Positions 51,737 to 60,758 of a DNA stretch of 64,000 nt are shown here, in pieces; the stretch's first letter is position 1, and every line of letters begins with the position of its first letter. The stretch is from Acidimicrobiales bacterium (GTDB lineage: Bacteria > Actinomycetota > Acidimicrobiia > Acidimicrobiales > Palsa-688), in NCBI GenBank assembly GCA_036378675.1, contig DASUWA010000016.1:62001-126000 (forward strand), given 5' to 3'. The position numbers were made by a program, and so were the translations under genes. The notes below the pieces were generated by a model. That model saw only the letters and a program-made list of their open reading frames with translations, did no database searches and was not told where the DNA came from.

Positions 51737-54468
51737 TGGCCACCAAGCTCATAGAAGTCGCTCTGCCCCTCGACCTCATCAACAAAGAAGCAGCCCGCGA
51801 AAAGTCAATCCGCCAAGGGCACCCTTCCACACTGCACCTTTGGTGGGCCCGCAGACCCCTTGCCGCCTGTCGTGCCGTCCTATTCGCTCAGCTAGTGGAC
51901 GATCCGTCGGCGCACCCCGAACGATTTCCAACAGAAGAAGCCCAAGACGCCGAACGGCAGCGCCTGTTTCGAATCATCGAGCGCCTCGTTCCTTGGGAGG
52001 CGTCTACTGACGAGAAGCTGCTTGAGGAAGCTCGGGCCGAGATAAGAAAGTGTTATCCAGAGGCTGTTCCTCGCATCATGGACCCTTTCTGCGGAGGTGG
52101 CTCCATCCCGCTTGAGGCCCAACGTCTAGGTGTTGAGGTAGACGCCAGCGATCTCAATCCCGTTGCGGTTCTGATCACTAAAGCCCTGACCGAGATTCCC
52201 AACCGGTTCTCTGGACGTGCTCCCGTCCATCCGATGGATCACGATCGCTTACGTTTGGAAGGCTGGACGGGTTCCGCCGGTCTAGCCGACGATGTTCGCT
52301 GGTACGGCAACTGGATGCGAGGCCAAGCAGAAGAGCGAATCGGTCATCTCTATCCCAAGGCCAACCTCCCAGACGGTAGACAAGCGAAGGTCATCGCCTG
52401 GCTTTGGGCTCGCACAGTTACTTGTCAGAACCCCGCCTGCGGAGCTCTGGTTCCTCTGGCCCGTTCCTTCTGGCTCAATACGAAAGCAGGAACCGAAACC
52501 TGGGTGAACCCTATTCGTGATGTCACCACCAACCGCATTCGCTTTGACATTGGTCACGGAAAGTCCGGTCCACCCGTTGAAGGGACAGTAACCCGAACTG
52601 GGGCGGTTTGCCTTTTCTGCAATAGTCCTACGTCGCTCCCTTACATACGCTCCGAAGGCAAGGCGGGACGCTTGGGAGCACAACTGATGGCTGTGGTCAC
52701 TGAAGGCAATCGCAAGCGGGAGTATCTACCTCCGGATCCGAACCAAGAATCTGCGGGCTTACTAGACCGGCCGAATGGTGCTCCGGATACCGAGCTTCCA
52801 GAACAGGCTTTGGGCTTTAGGGTTCAGTTGTATGGGATGACAGGCCACTCGGACCTTTTCACGAACCGACAACTCACGACCCTTTGTACGCTGACCGACT
52901 TGGTTTCCGAGGCTCGGGCGCTAATTCTCACGGATTCCGGCGGAGACCACGACTATGCGAACGCTGTAGCTACATACCTGGCATTCGTATGCAGTTCCAT
53001 TGCAGATGATTTGTCCACGATTGTGACCTGGCGGTCAGGGCACGGGACAGGCGCTACCCGTAGCACATTTGCACGCCAAGCCCTTCCTATGACATGGGAC
53101 TTTGCGGAGGCGAATCCCTTTGCCTCCGCAGCTGGCGATTTAGGAACCTCCGCAGAAGCTCAGGCCAAAACGATCGAACGGCTTCCAGCCAAGGGATCCG
53201 TATGCGTAAGACAAGCGGACGCGATGTCGGTTGACTTCACCGGACATGTTCTGGCTACGGATCCCCCTTACTACGACAACATTGGTTATGCCGACCTAAG
53301 TGACTACTTCTATGTCTGGCTTCGGCGCTCGCTTCATACGGCTTACCCGGACCTCTTTAGCACGCTTCTCACTCCGAAGACTGAGGAACTCATAGCGAGT
53401 CCTTTCCGACATAGCGGAAGTCGAGACTTGGCGGAAGCACACTTCGAGCAAGGATTCGCGCGAGTTTTCTCTAAAGCGGCGTCGGGGAGCGACACCGATA
53501 CGCCGATGATCGTCTTCTATGCATTCAAACAGAGTGAGGCGGATGCTGAGGAAGAAGGATTATCCGGGACACGGCAAGCCGTTGCATCCACCGGGTGGGA
53601 GAAGATGTTGACGGCGCTCTTGGGGGCTGGGCTCTCTGTGACCGCAACATGGCCAATGCGAACGGAACGAGGGTCTCGTTCGGTCGGTATAGGAACGAAC
53701 GCTCTTGCTTCGTCCATCATCCTCGCGTGCCGCTCCAGGTCCCTCGACGCCGGAGTGACCGACAGGCGCGGGTTTCAACAAGCCCTGCGAGGCCGATTGC
53801 GAGAAGACTTGCGCATTCTTCAGTCCGGCGGAATCGCACCCGTTGACCTTGCTCAGGCCGCTATTGGCCCCGGCATGGCCGTCTTCTCTCGATATGAACG
53901 AGTAATCGAACCGGATGGACGGTCAATGAGCGTGCGTCGGGCACTCCAGCTAATAAACCAGGTGCTGGATGAGGTGACTGCGGAGCAAGAGGGCGAGTTT
54001 GACGAGGACACCCGCTGGGCGATCGCCTGGTTCTCAGAACATGGCATGGACGATGGCTCGTACGGACGCGCGGATGACCTGAGCCGTGCAAAGAACGTCT
54101 CCGTCGATGGCCTTGTGAGAGCTGGGATCGTCAAGTCCGGCGGCGGTAAGGTCCGTCTGCTCGACCGATCAGAACTTGACGCCGCGTGGGACCCCAGGAC
54201 CGATCCGCGGTTGACCGTTTGGGAGGTGACGCAACACCTTATTCGCCGTCTCATGGACGATAGTGAGGCGTCTGCCGCGGAACTCCTGGCTCGAGTGGGG
54301 GGACTCGGGGATGCGGCTCGTGACCTAGCGTACAGGCTCTTCCAGATTGCGGAGTCGAAGAAGTGGGCGAAGGAAGCCAGCCCATACAACGCCCTGGCAG
54401 CGGCGTGGCCGGAGTTGTCGAGGCTTGCCGCAGCTGGGCCGATGGGCCAAGGATCGTTGAACGTCTAG
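51736..54468 (+). CDS. DUF1156-type DNA adenine methyltransferase with zinc ribbon
   Basis: A 910-aa class beta/gamma-like N6-adenine methylase. The N-terminal DUF1156 signature is KSIRQGHPSTLHLWWARRPL at residues ~24-41, followed by the SAM-binding motif I DPFCGGGSIPLEA (116-128). The catalytic motif is DPPYYDNIGYADLSDYFY (509 onward), and a zinc ribbon lies between them (CQNPACG ... CLFCN). The order and size match large adenine methylases of helicase-methylase-ATPase clusters. It probably marks self DNA so that the system acts only on unmodified DNA. The gene is translationally coupled to the helicase, and its product may depend on the other subunits for target choice. Confidence 0.9.
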   Translation: MATKLIEVALPLDLINKEAAREKSIRQGHPSTLHLWWARRPLAACRAVLFAQLVDDPSAHPERFPTEEAQDAERQRLFRIIERLVPWEASTDEKLLEEARAEIRKCYPEAVPRIMDPFCGGGSIPLEAQRLGVEVDASDLNPVAVLITKALTEIPNRFSGRAPVHPMDHDRLRLEGWTGSAGLADDVRWYGNWMRGQAEERIGHLYPKANLPDGRQAKVIAWLWARTVTCQNPACGALVPLARSFWLNTKAGTETWVNPIRDVTTNRIRFDIGHGKSGPPVEGTVTRTGAVCLFCNSPTSLPYIRSEGKAGRLGAQLMAVVTEGNRKREYLPPDPNQESAGLLDRPNGAPDTELPEQALGFRVQLYGMTGHSDLFTNRQLTTLCTLTDLVSEARALILTDSGGDHDYANAVATYLAFVCSSIADDLSTIVTWRSGHGTGATRSTFARQALPMTWDFAEANPFASAAGDLGTSAEAQAKTIERLPAKGSVCVRQADAMSVDFTGHVLATDPPYYDNIGYADLSDYFYVWLRRSLHTAYPDLFSTLLTPKTEELIASPFRHSGSRDLAEAHFEQGFARVFSKAASGSDTDTPMIVFYAFKQSEADAEEEGLSGTRQAVASTGWEKMLTALLGAGLSVTATWPMRTERGSRSVGIGTNALASSIILACRSRSLDAGVTDRRGFQQALRGRLREDLRILQSGGIAPVDLAQAAIGPGMAVFSRYERVIEPDGRSMSVRRALQLINQVLDEVTAEQEGEFDEDTRWAIAWFSEHGMDDGSYGRADDLSRAKNVSVDGLVRAGIVKSGGGKVRLLDRSELDAAWDPRTDPRLTVWEVTQHLIRRLMDDSEASAAELLARVGGLGDAARDLAYRLFQIAESKKWAKEASPYNALAAAWPELSRLAAAGPMGQGSLNV

Positions 54469-54483
54469 GCGGAGGGACGAGAG

Positions 54484-57400
54484 ATGGCAATAAGTAATCG
54501 TGATCGGGTTGGGCGGGCTCTTGAGCTCGTCGGTGTGGGCCTTGGCCCGTATGTGGGCCGGCGAATGACTAAGAGGACACCAGTGGGCGGTAACTGGACA
54601 GCCGCATACCCCGGTGAGAACGTCAACACCGATACTTCCATTCTCATCACGGTGATCTTGGACCACTGGCAGGACGTGTTCCGTGAGGAGTTGAAGACCA
54701 CCGGCCGGAACCTGGTCGGCGAGGTCAGGGACTGGCGCAACAAGTGGGCCCATCATGAGGCGTTCTCTCACGACGACGCCTACAGAGCACTCGATTCAGC
54801 CGAACGCCTGCTCGCGTTGATCGACGCCAAGGAGGCGGCGCAGGTCGGTAAGTCCAAGAACGAGGTCATGCGCGCCAAGTACGAGGCCGAGGCCAAGAGC
54901 GCCACCCCGAGTTCAGCAGCTCTTTTCGCCGAGCCAGCGGGGGGTCTACATCCCTGGCGGGATGTCGTCGTCCCTCATGACGACGTTGCGAAGGGTAAGT
55001 ATGACGTTGCGGAGTTCGCCGCCAATCTCTACCAGGTGGCGAGGGGTGAGGGCCTGGCGGAGTACACCGACCCGGTCGAGTTCTTCCGCCGTACCTACCT
55101 GACCGTCGGGCTCCGTTCACTTCTAACCCAGGCAGCGCATCGGATCACAGGATCGGCGGGGGCACCGGTGGTCAATCTCCAGACCAACTTCGGCGGCGGC
55201 AAGACCCACTCCATGATCGCGCTGCACCATCTTTTCGGCGGCCTTCAGCCGAGCGACTTCCCACAGGAGCTTCAGGAGCTTTTGGGTGCGGCTGGAGTGG
55301 CGACGTTGCCGTCGGTCACTCGAGCTGTGGTGGTCGGCACTCAACTCTCTCCGGGCCAGCCGGAGAAGAAGGGGGACGGCACCGAGGTACGAACGATCTG
55401 GGGCGAGATTGCCTGGCGGCTGGGCGGCAAGGACGCCTTCGAGATGGTCGCCGAGGCCGACCGCACGGCCACCAGCCCTGGCGCTGCCATCGAAGACGTT
55501 CTCCGCATCTGCTCACCATGCCTGATCCTCGTCGACGAGTGGGTGGCCTATGCCCGTCAGATGTTCGAGACTCGAGAGCTGCTCCCTGGTGGTCTCTTCG
55601 AGACACAGTTCTCCTTCGCCCAGACCCTGGCCGACGCCGCCATCGCAGTACCAGGGGCGCTTCTCGTCGTCTCCCTTCCTGTCTCGGACGACCCGGCCCG
55701 ACCTGGGGTCAGCCCCATCGGTTCGGAAGCAGAGGTCGGGGGTGCCGCGGGACAGGAGGCTGCTCGCCGACTCGGAAACGTCATCGGACGCACAGAGGCG
55801 TCGTGGAGACCTGCCTCGGCGGAGGAAAGTTTCGAGATTGTTCGCCGGAGGCTGTTCCAGCCGATCCCCACTGACCAGATCAAACACCGTGACGCAACTG
55901 CGAGAGCTTTCGGCGAGTTCTACCGAACACAGTCAGCTGAGTTTCCTGGCGACGCTCGGGAACCCGCCTACGTGGATCGGATCAAGTCGGCGTACCCGAT
56001 TCATCCTGAGTTGTTCAGCCGCCTGTATGAGGATTGGTCAGCCCTAGAGGGATTCCAGCGGACTCGCGGTGTCCTGCGTCTTATGGCCGCCGTCATCTCA
56101 GCCTTGTGGGCAGCCGGGGACAAGTCCCCGCTGATCTTGCCGGCCAATGTCCCGCTTGACGATCCTGCCGTCGAGTCGGAGTTGACCCGCAACCTTGACC
56201 ACGCGTGGCAGCCAATTATCGACTCCGACGTGGACGGCCCCAACTCGGTGCCGAGAAAGGTGGACAACGACTTCCCAAACCTTGGCCGCTACAGCGCCGC
56301 CCGCCGGGCTGCACGAACTGTCTTCCTGGCCTCGGCACCGCGTTCGGCGTCGCCCAACCTGGGCGTGGAACTTCAAAGGATCAAGCTGGGCTGCTCGCTG
56401 CCCGGCGAGGCAGTGGCCACCTACGGGGATGCCCTCAACCGGCTGACTGACCGTTCATCCTTCCTCTACGTCGAGGGTGCCCGGTTCTGGTACGGCACCC
56501 AAGCCTCGGTCGCCAGACGGGCCCGTGACCTGATCGAGCAATACCTGTCAACACGGCGGGAAGAGCTACATGCCCACATCGTGAAGCTGCTTGAGCCGCT
56601 CAAAGCAGAGCGAGGTGAGTTCGCTGGGGTCCATGTTTGTCCGGACAATGCCACCGACGTGCCTGACGAAGCAGAGTGCCGCCTCGTAGTCCTCTCGCCC
56701 GCCACCCCGCACGTCAACAGAGACAACGACTCACAGGCCATGGTGGCAGCTAAGGCGTTGCTCGAACAGCGCTCGTCCGGGGCACGCCATTACCGCAACA
56801 TGCTCATCTTTCTGGCCGCTGACCAACGCCGCCTCGAGGAACTCGAACGAGGTACTGCTGAATCCCTGGCCTGGACCGAGATACGCCAACGATGGGAGGA
56901 ACTGGGTCTCGACGCCTTTGGGCGCAACCAGGCGGAGTCGAAGAAGAACGACGCCAACAACGCTGTAGCACTCCGCTTGGCCGAGACATTCCACTGGGCG
57001 CTGATACCGCATCAGCCCGATCCCACAGGGCCCATCGAGTGGGACACCACCAAGACCGACGGTCCGCTTGGGCCCGCGGCTCGGGCCAGCCGAAAGCTCA
57101 TTAACGACGGCTCCCTCAACGTGGCCTACGCAACTGAGTTGTTGCGGGGACTCCTCGGAGAAGGTGGTCCCTTGGCGACCGTGTGGGACAACGGTCATGT
57201 CTCAGTTAACGAGGTATGGGATGCCTTCGCCAGGTACCCCTACCTTCCCCGCCTCAGAGACATCAACGTCCTCACCCGTACCGTCGCGCAGGGGCCGGCC
57301 TCGATCACCTGGGAGCAGCACGGATTCGCCGTCGCCGAAGCGTTCGACGACAAGAACTCGCGATTCGTCGGACTTGTTACGGGCGCGGCCACCGACCACG

Positions 57401-57786
57401 TGACCGGCACGACCCTGATCGTGCGACCGGACCTCGCAGCCGCACAACTCGCTCGGGAAGCCGTCGTTACAGGTGCGACGTCTTCGGGAACAGTAGGCCC
57501 GGACCCTCGACCCTCAACGGAACAACTGGTGCCTGAGCCTGCCGATGAGAAGTTGCGGAGGTTCTATGCCATCGCTCATCTCGACTCCGAGCGGTACCAA
57601 CGTGACTTCTCTAAGATTGCCCAGGAGATAGTGACCAACCTCGCGGCTCACCTCGGAACGGCTCTGGACATCAGCGTGGAGATCCGAGCCACCAACGACG
57701 ATGGCTTTCCAGACAACGTCATCCGCACGGTGAACGAGAACGCCACAACGCTGAAACTCGATCAGTTCGGCTTCGAGAAGGACTGA
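54484..57786 (+). CDS. DUF499-type AAA ATPase with N-terminal HEPN-like domain
   Basis: An 1100-aa protein. The N-terminal ~100 aa are helical and include RNKWAHHEAFS (RxxxxH at residues 85-90), matching a Swt1-type HEPN motif, often an RNase. The DUF499 ATPase follows: Walker A TNFGGGKTHSMIALHH (GGGKT ~237-241), Walker B-like LILVDEWVAYARQ (~347-357), and a helical C-terminal half. The start has GGAGGGA seven bases upstream, 15 bp after the methylase stop. In related clusters this protein is a core component. The RNase activity of the HEPN part is inference, but the R-H pair and its surroundings are visible. Confidence 0.88.
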   Translation: MAISNRDRVGRALELVGVGLGPYVGRRMTKRTPVGGNWTAAYPGENVNTDTSILITVILDHWQDVFREELKTTGRNLVGEVRDWRNKWAHHEAFSHDDAYRALDSAERLLALIDAKEAAQVGKSKNEVMRAKYEAEAKSATPSSAALFAEPAGGLHPWRDVVVPHDDVAKGKYDVAEFAANLYQVARGEGLAEYTDPVEFFRRTYLTVGLRSLLTQAAHRITGSAGAPVVNLQTNFGGGKTHSMIALHHLFGGLQPSDFPQELQELLGAAGVATLPSVTRAVVVGTQLSPGQPEKKGDGTEVRTIWGEIAWRLGGKDAFEMVAEADRTATSPGAAIEDVLRICSPCLILVDEWVAYARQMFETRELLPGGLFETQFSFAQTLADAAIAVPGALLVVSLPVSDDPARPGVSPIGSEAEVGGAAGQEAARRLGNVIGRTEASWRPASAEESFEIVRRRLFQPIPTDQIKHRDATARAFGEFYRTQSAEFPGDAREPAYVDRIKSAYPIHPELFSRLYEDWSALEGFQRTRGVLRLMAAVISALWAAGDKSPLILPANVPLDDPAVESELTRNLDHAWQPIIDSDVDGPNSVPRKVDNDFPNLGRYSAARRAARTVFLASAPRSASPNLGVELQRIKLGCSLPGEAVATYGDALNRLTDRSSFLYVEGARFWYGTQASVARRARDLIEQYLSTRREELHAHIVKLLEPLKAERGEFAGVHVCPDNATDVPDEAECRLVVLSPATPHVNRDNDSQAMVAAKALLEQRSSGARHYRNMLIFLAADQRRLEELERGTAESLAWTEIRQRWEELGLDAFGRNQAESKKNDANNAVALRLAETFHWALIPHQPDPTGPIEWDTTKTDGPLGPAARASRKLINDGSLNVAYATELLRGLLGEGGPLATVWDNGHVSVNEVWDAFARYPYLPRLRDINVLTRTVAQGPASITWEQHGFAVAEAFDDKNSRFVGLVTGAATDHVTGTTLIVRPDLAAAQLAREAVVTGATSSGTVGPDPRPSTEQLVPEPADEKLRRFYAIAHLDSERYQRDFSKIAQEIVTNLAAHLGTALDISVEIRATNDDGFPDNVIRTVNENATTLKLDQFGFEKD

Positions 57787-57878
57787 GTCCGAGAGTCCAC
57801 AAATGTCCGCGTGCGGCGCGGATCACATGACGGGCCCGCCGTCGATCCATCACTCGACCAAGTCGGGGAGATGTACTT

Positions 57879-59984
57879 ATGCCCTCCGGTAACTACCTCG
57901 GACAGTATGACTTTCAGGTGGTCATCGCTCCGGCCCGCGTCGGCTACTTGATTCGGGCATCTAGCGACACCGGATTTCGCAGGGCCGTCGCCGAGGCATG
58001 TACGAGGTGGGGTGGTATCACTGAGCCGATTGTGCCCGTTCGCTCCGGCGGTCGGACAGAGCCCTTCTGGAGACAGGTGCTGGAGTTCGCGAACGTCGAT
58101 TCCTTGGTGAATGTAGATGTCGCGACAGCTGATGCCGGAGCTGTCGCACGACGTTTGAACATCGAATGCGTCCCTATGGCACAAATCGATCAGGCCGCCG
58201 CTGGTCAGTTCACCGCTAACCCGTCTGCCGTGGCCGACCCTGCACCACCCTCACCCTGGGCCTATGCAGACCCGACGCTCGAGACATGGGCGGTCACTTC
58301 CGCCGGAACATTCACCACTGCCGCGATCGCGGACAACGAGTCGACTAACCAACCGCTTACGGCAGTGAAGATGCCTGACCAGGTTGCTAGGGCACAGATA
58401 TCGAGGGCGACCGCGATCCACCGAACGGCAGTTCAACTCGGTGAGATATTTGCACAGCCCGGGACATGGCCTTCACCGGCAATCTTTTGGTTCATCGGGC
58501 GTGGCTCGTTTCGTGACAATGTGATGTTCTGGAACTGCCGTGCCCTCAGCTCGCTACGCTTCAATCCGGTGCCGATGATCCTGGTGCCGGAACATGATGT
58601 CGATTACTGGGTGAACTTCGGCAAGCAGGCCATCTCTCTCCTCCAGAATCGGCCAGACGAGTTCGCCCCCGACGCTTTGTTTTGCAGTCTGACGGTACCC
58701 TCCGACCGCTTACGTACGATCGCCGAGTCCTGGGGGTTACGAGAAGAACGTGAGGAACCGCGAACGGCGCACCGATCGCCGCCACCGCCCCCAAGACTTC
58801 CCCCCTTCACCTATAAGGTCGACATCGATCCGCGGTTTGCGTTCGTCTTCCGTCGGCGGTATGGAATCAGAACCGAGGTTCCCACCCAGGTCTTCTCCTC
58901 GACTACGGACATAGCATTTGATAATCCCGCTGACTGTCGAGGATTCGGCAGGACGAAAGTGGGGCTGAGCTCTGACTTGTTTAGGCGATACCCCAAACGA
59001 CCACCGGTCGCGCAACTGCTCCATCCGAATGGGCATTGGCGCGACGACTCACTCGAGTTGTTCTCTCAGTTCATACCGGCCTACCGATTCACCATCAACG
59101 TTCCTCGGCTCGAGACAGTCGTCACTGCGGTCTTGAGTCAGACCACCTCATCCTGGAGTCTCTCTGACAAAGGCCGCATAGGGTCGAGCATCGACTTGCA
59201 AGGACTCTCCTCGGCCCTTCTCAAACCTGGCCTCCACGAGGTGGTGCGTTCGCTCACGACTCGACGTGCCCGACAGCTGTTTGCCGAGCTGCGGTCACTC
59301 GTTCAGACCGCTGACGACGAACGTCTTGCCCAGACAGTCGCTGACATTGGTGGTCGTATCGAACGGCGGAGCCTAAGCGCAACTCAAGTCGAGGGCGTTC
59401 CAGCAAGCCAGCGCGCTCGACTGCTCGAAGAGCTCATCAGTTTGACATGGGCGGAGCGAGGGCTACGAATCTCTTGCCCGCACTGTGGAATCACGAGTTT
59501 CGTGTCTCTTTCGGAGGTCACCACGGATGCAAGATGCCCTGGATGTCTGCGTCCGGCGGCGTACCACGCAACGAACAGCGGCCCCACGGTGTTCTACCGC
59601 TTGAACGCCTTGATCGACAGGGCGAGCGATCAGGGCGTGCTTGGGCACCTAGCAGCTGTCGCGGCCTTGAAAGCGATCGATCCCGAGTCGCATGTCTTGC
59701 CGGGTATCAACGTGACGCTTACGAACGGGGCATCCGGCGAGGTTGACCTCTTCGGAGTGTTCCAGGGCAACGTGATCGCCGGAGAGGTCAAGCTCAGTGG
59801 GAATCAGTTCTCGCCAGGACAGGTTGATCGAGATGTTCGGCTCTCCAAGTCACTGGGAGCGGACCTACACGCAATGGCTTGGTTCGGAGAGGTACCAGAA
59901 GGGACACTCGATCGAGCGAGCCGGTTGGCGACTAAGAACAAATTGGGCTTGCAACTGTTGCCACTCGACGAGCTCCGTCGGTAG
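57879..59984 (+). CDS. 701-aa protein with zinc ribbon and PD-(D/E)xK-like nuclease core, fourth gene of the defence cluster
   Basis: No family recognised for the full length. The ATG at 57879 follows GGGGAG. The N-terminal ~300 aa are alpha/beta and Trp/Phe-rich (GYLIRASSDTGFRRAVAEAC; PSPAIFWFIGRGSFRDNVMF). A Pro/Arg linker sits near residues 300-312, then a second alpha/beta region (TYKVDIDPRFAFVFRRRYG). From ~533 a zinc ribbon CPHC...CPGC (Cys 533, 536, 553, 556) precedes a nuclease-like segment: D623 in GEVDLFGVF and E636-x-K638 in IAGEVKL, spaced as in PD-(D/E)xK cores, then a conserved Q/R-rich strand. The cluster context (92 bp after the DUF499 gene, same strand) suggests an effector or target-recognition subunit. 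Confidence 0.72.
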   Translation: MPSGNYLGQYDFQVVIAPARVGYLIRASSDTGFRRAVAEACTRWGGITEPIVPVRSGGRTEPFWRQVLEFANVDSLVNVDVATADAGAVARRLNIECVPMAQIDQAAAGQFTANPSAVADPAPPSPWAYADPTLETWAVTSAGTFTTAAIADNESTNQPLTAVKMPDQVARAQISRATAIHRTAVQLGEIFAQPGTWPSPAIFWFIGRGSFRDNVMFWNCRALSSLRFNPVPMILVPEHDVDYWVNFGKQAISLLQNRPDEFAPDALFCSLTVPSDRLRTIAESWGLREEREEPRTAHRSPPPPPRLPPFTYKVDIDPRFAFVFRRRYGIRTEVPTQVFSSTTDIAFDNPADCRGFGRTKVGLSSDLFRRYPKRPPVAQLLHPNGHWRDDSLELFSQFIPAYRFTINVPRLETVVTAVLSQTTSSWSLSDKGRIGSSIDLQGLSSALLKPGLHEVVRSLTTRRARQLFAELRSLVQTADDERLAQTVADIGGRIERRSLSATQVEGVPASQRARLLEELISLTWAERGLRISCPHCGITSFVSLSEVTTDARCPGCLRPAAYHATNSGPTVFYRLNALIDRASDQGVLGHLAAVAALKAIDPESHVLPGINVTLTNGASGEVDLFGVFQGNVIAGEVKLSGNQFSPGQVDRDVRLSKSLGADLHAMAWFGEVPEGTLDRASRLATKNKLGLQLLPLDELRR

Positions 59985-60230
59985 CAAAGGGGCTCGGCGC
60001 ATAAGCACGCCGCGTTCGTTCGGGTACTGTCAGCCTCTCGCGCGCGTGGGTAGCAAAGGAAATTTGCTGCTGCCATTGCCTACTATCGTCGGTTAAGGGG
60101 GTGGTATAGCTGGGCTAGCCAGGAGGCCGATTCGCGAATTTCGTGCCGACGCCCGTCTCACCCCCGCTCGCCCCGGCGGGCCCGACTGCCCGCCCTAGCC
60201 CTGGTTGGGAGCCTGGAAAATCGCGACAGC

Positions 60231-60263
60231 GACTAAACCTTTTCGGGTCCATGTGGCTTAATC
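60231..60263 (+). promoter_or_regulatory. conserved bipartite promoter element of the right ECF-PASTA operon
   Basis: GACTAAACCTT (60231-60241) and CTTAATC (60257-60263) repeat the element at 38938-38970 with the same internal spacing and the same 22-bp distance to the start codon. The bases between the boxes differ, which points to selection on the boxes themselves. Confidence 0.65.
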
Positions 60264-60278
60264 ACGAGTGGGTGCAGT

Positions 60279-60758
60279 GTGTTGGATTTCGAGGCGTTCT
60301 TCGCACGGGAGTACGAGCCGGTGACCAGGGCGCTGACTCTCGCGCTCGGCGACCGGCGGTCAGCTGAGGATGCCGCCCAGGAAGGTTTCGCCCGTGCTCT
60401 CAACAGCTGGTCTCGGGTGAAGGATATGGACAGACCAGCCGCGTGGGTGTACGTGGTTGCGATGCGGCATGAGCGCCGTCGGACGTTGAGGGATCGGATG
60501 CCGCTGCCCGTCCACAGGCGGGCGCGACGGGACGAGCCGGCGGAGGTTGAGAACCGAGTCCTGGTGACCGCCTTGTTGAGCCAGCTGACGCCTCGCCAGC
60601 GAATGGCGGTGGTGTTGCGCTATCACGCCGATCTCTCGCTCCAGGAGGTTGCGAAGGCCCTCGGCTGCAGAGTCGGAACGGCCAAGGCCACGCTGCACCA
60701 GTCGCTCACGCGGTTGAACAACGCGATCGAGAGGGACGGCAGCGATGCAAGACTCTGA
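60279..60758 (+). CDS. ECF-type RNA polymerase sigma factor, right copy
   Basis: A 159-aa paralogue of the protein at 38986, the same length to the residue. Region 2 has FEAFFAREYEPVTRALTLALG, AAQEGFARALNSW and RPAAWVYVVAMRHERRR; region 4 has QLTPRQRMAVVLRYHADLSL and CRVGTAKATLHQSL. GTG start; 14-bp overlap with the PASTA gene exactly as in the left copy. Differences cluster in the middle (RARRDEPAEVENR), so the two sigmas may have different partners or promoters. Confidence 0.9.
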   Translation: MLDFEAFFAREYEPVTRALTLALGDRRSAEDAAQEGFARALNSWSRVKDMDRPAAWVYVVAMRHERRRTLRDRMPLPVHRRARRDEPAEVENRVLVTALLSQLTPRQRMAVVLRYHADLSLQEVAKALGCRVGTAKATLHQSLTRLNNAIERDGSDARL

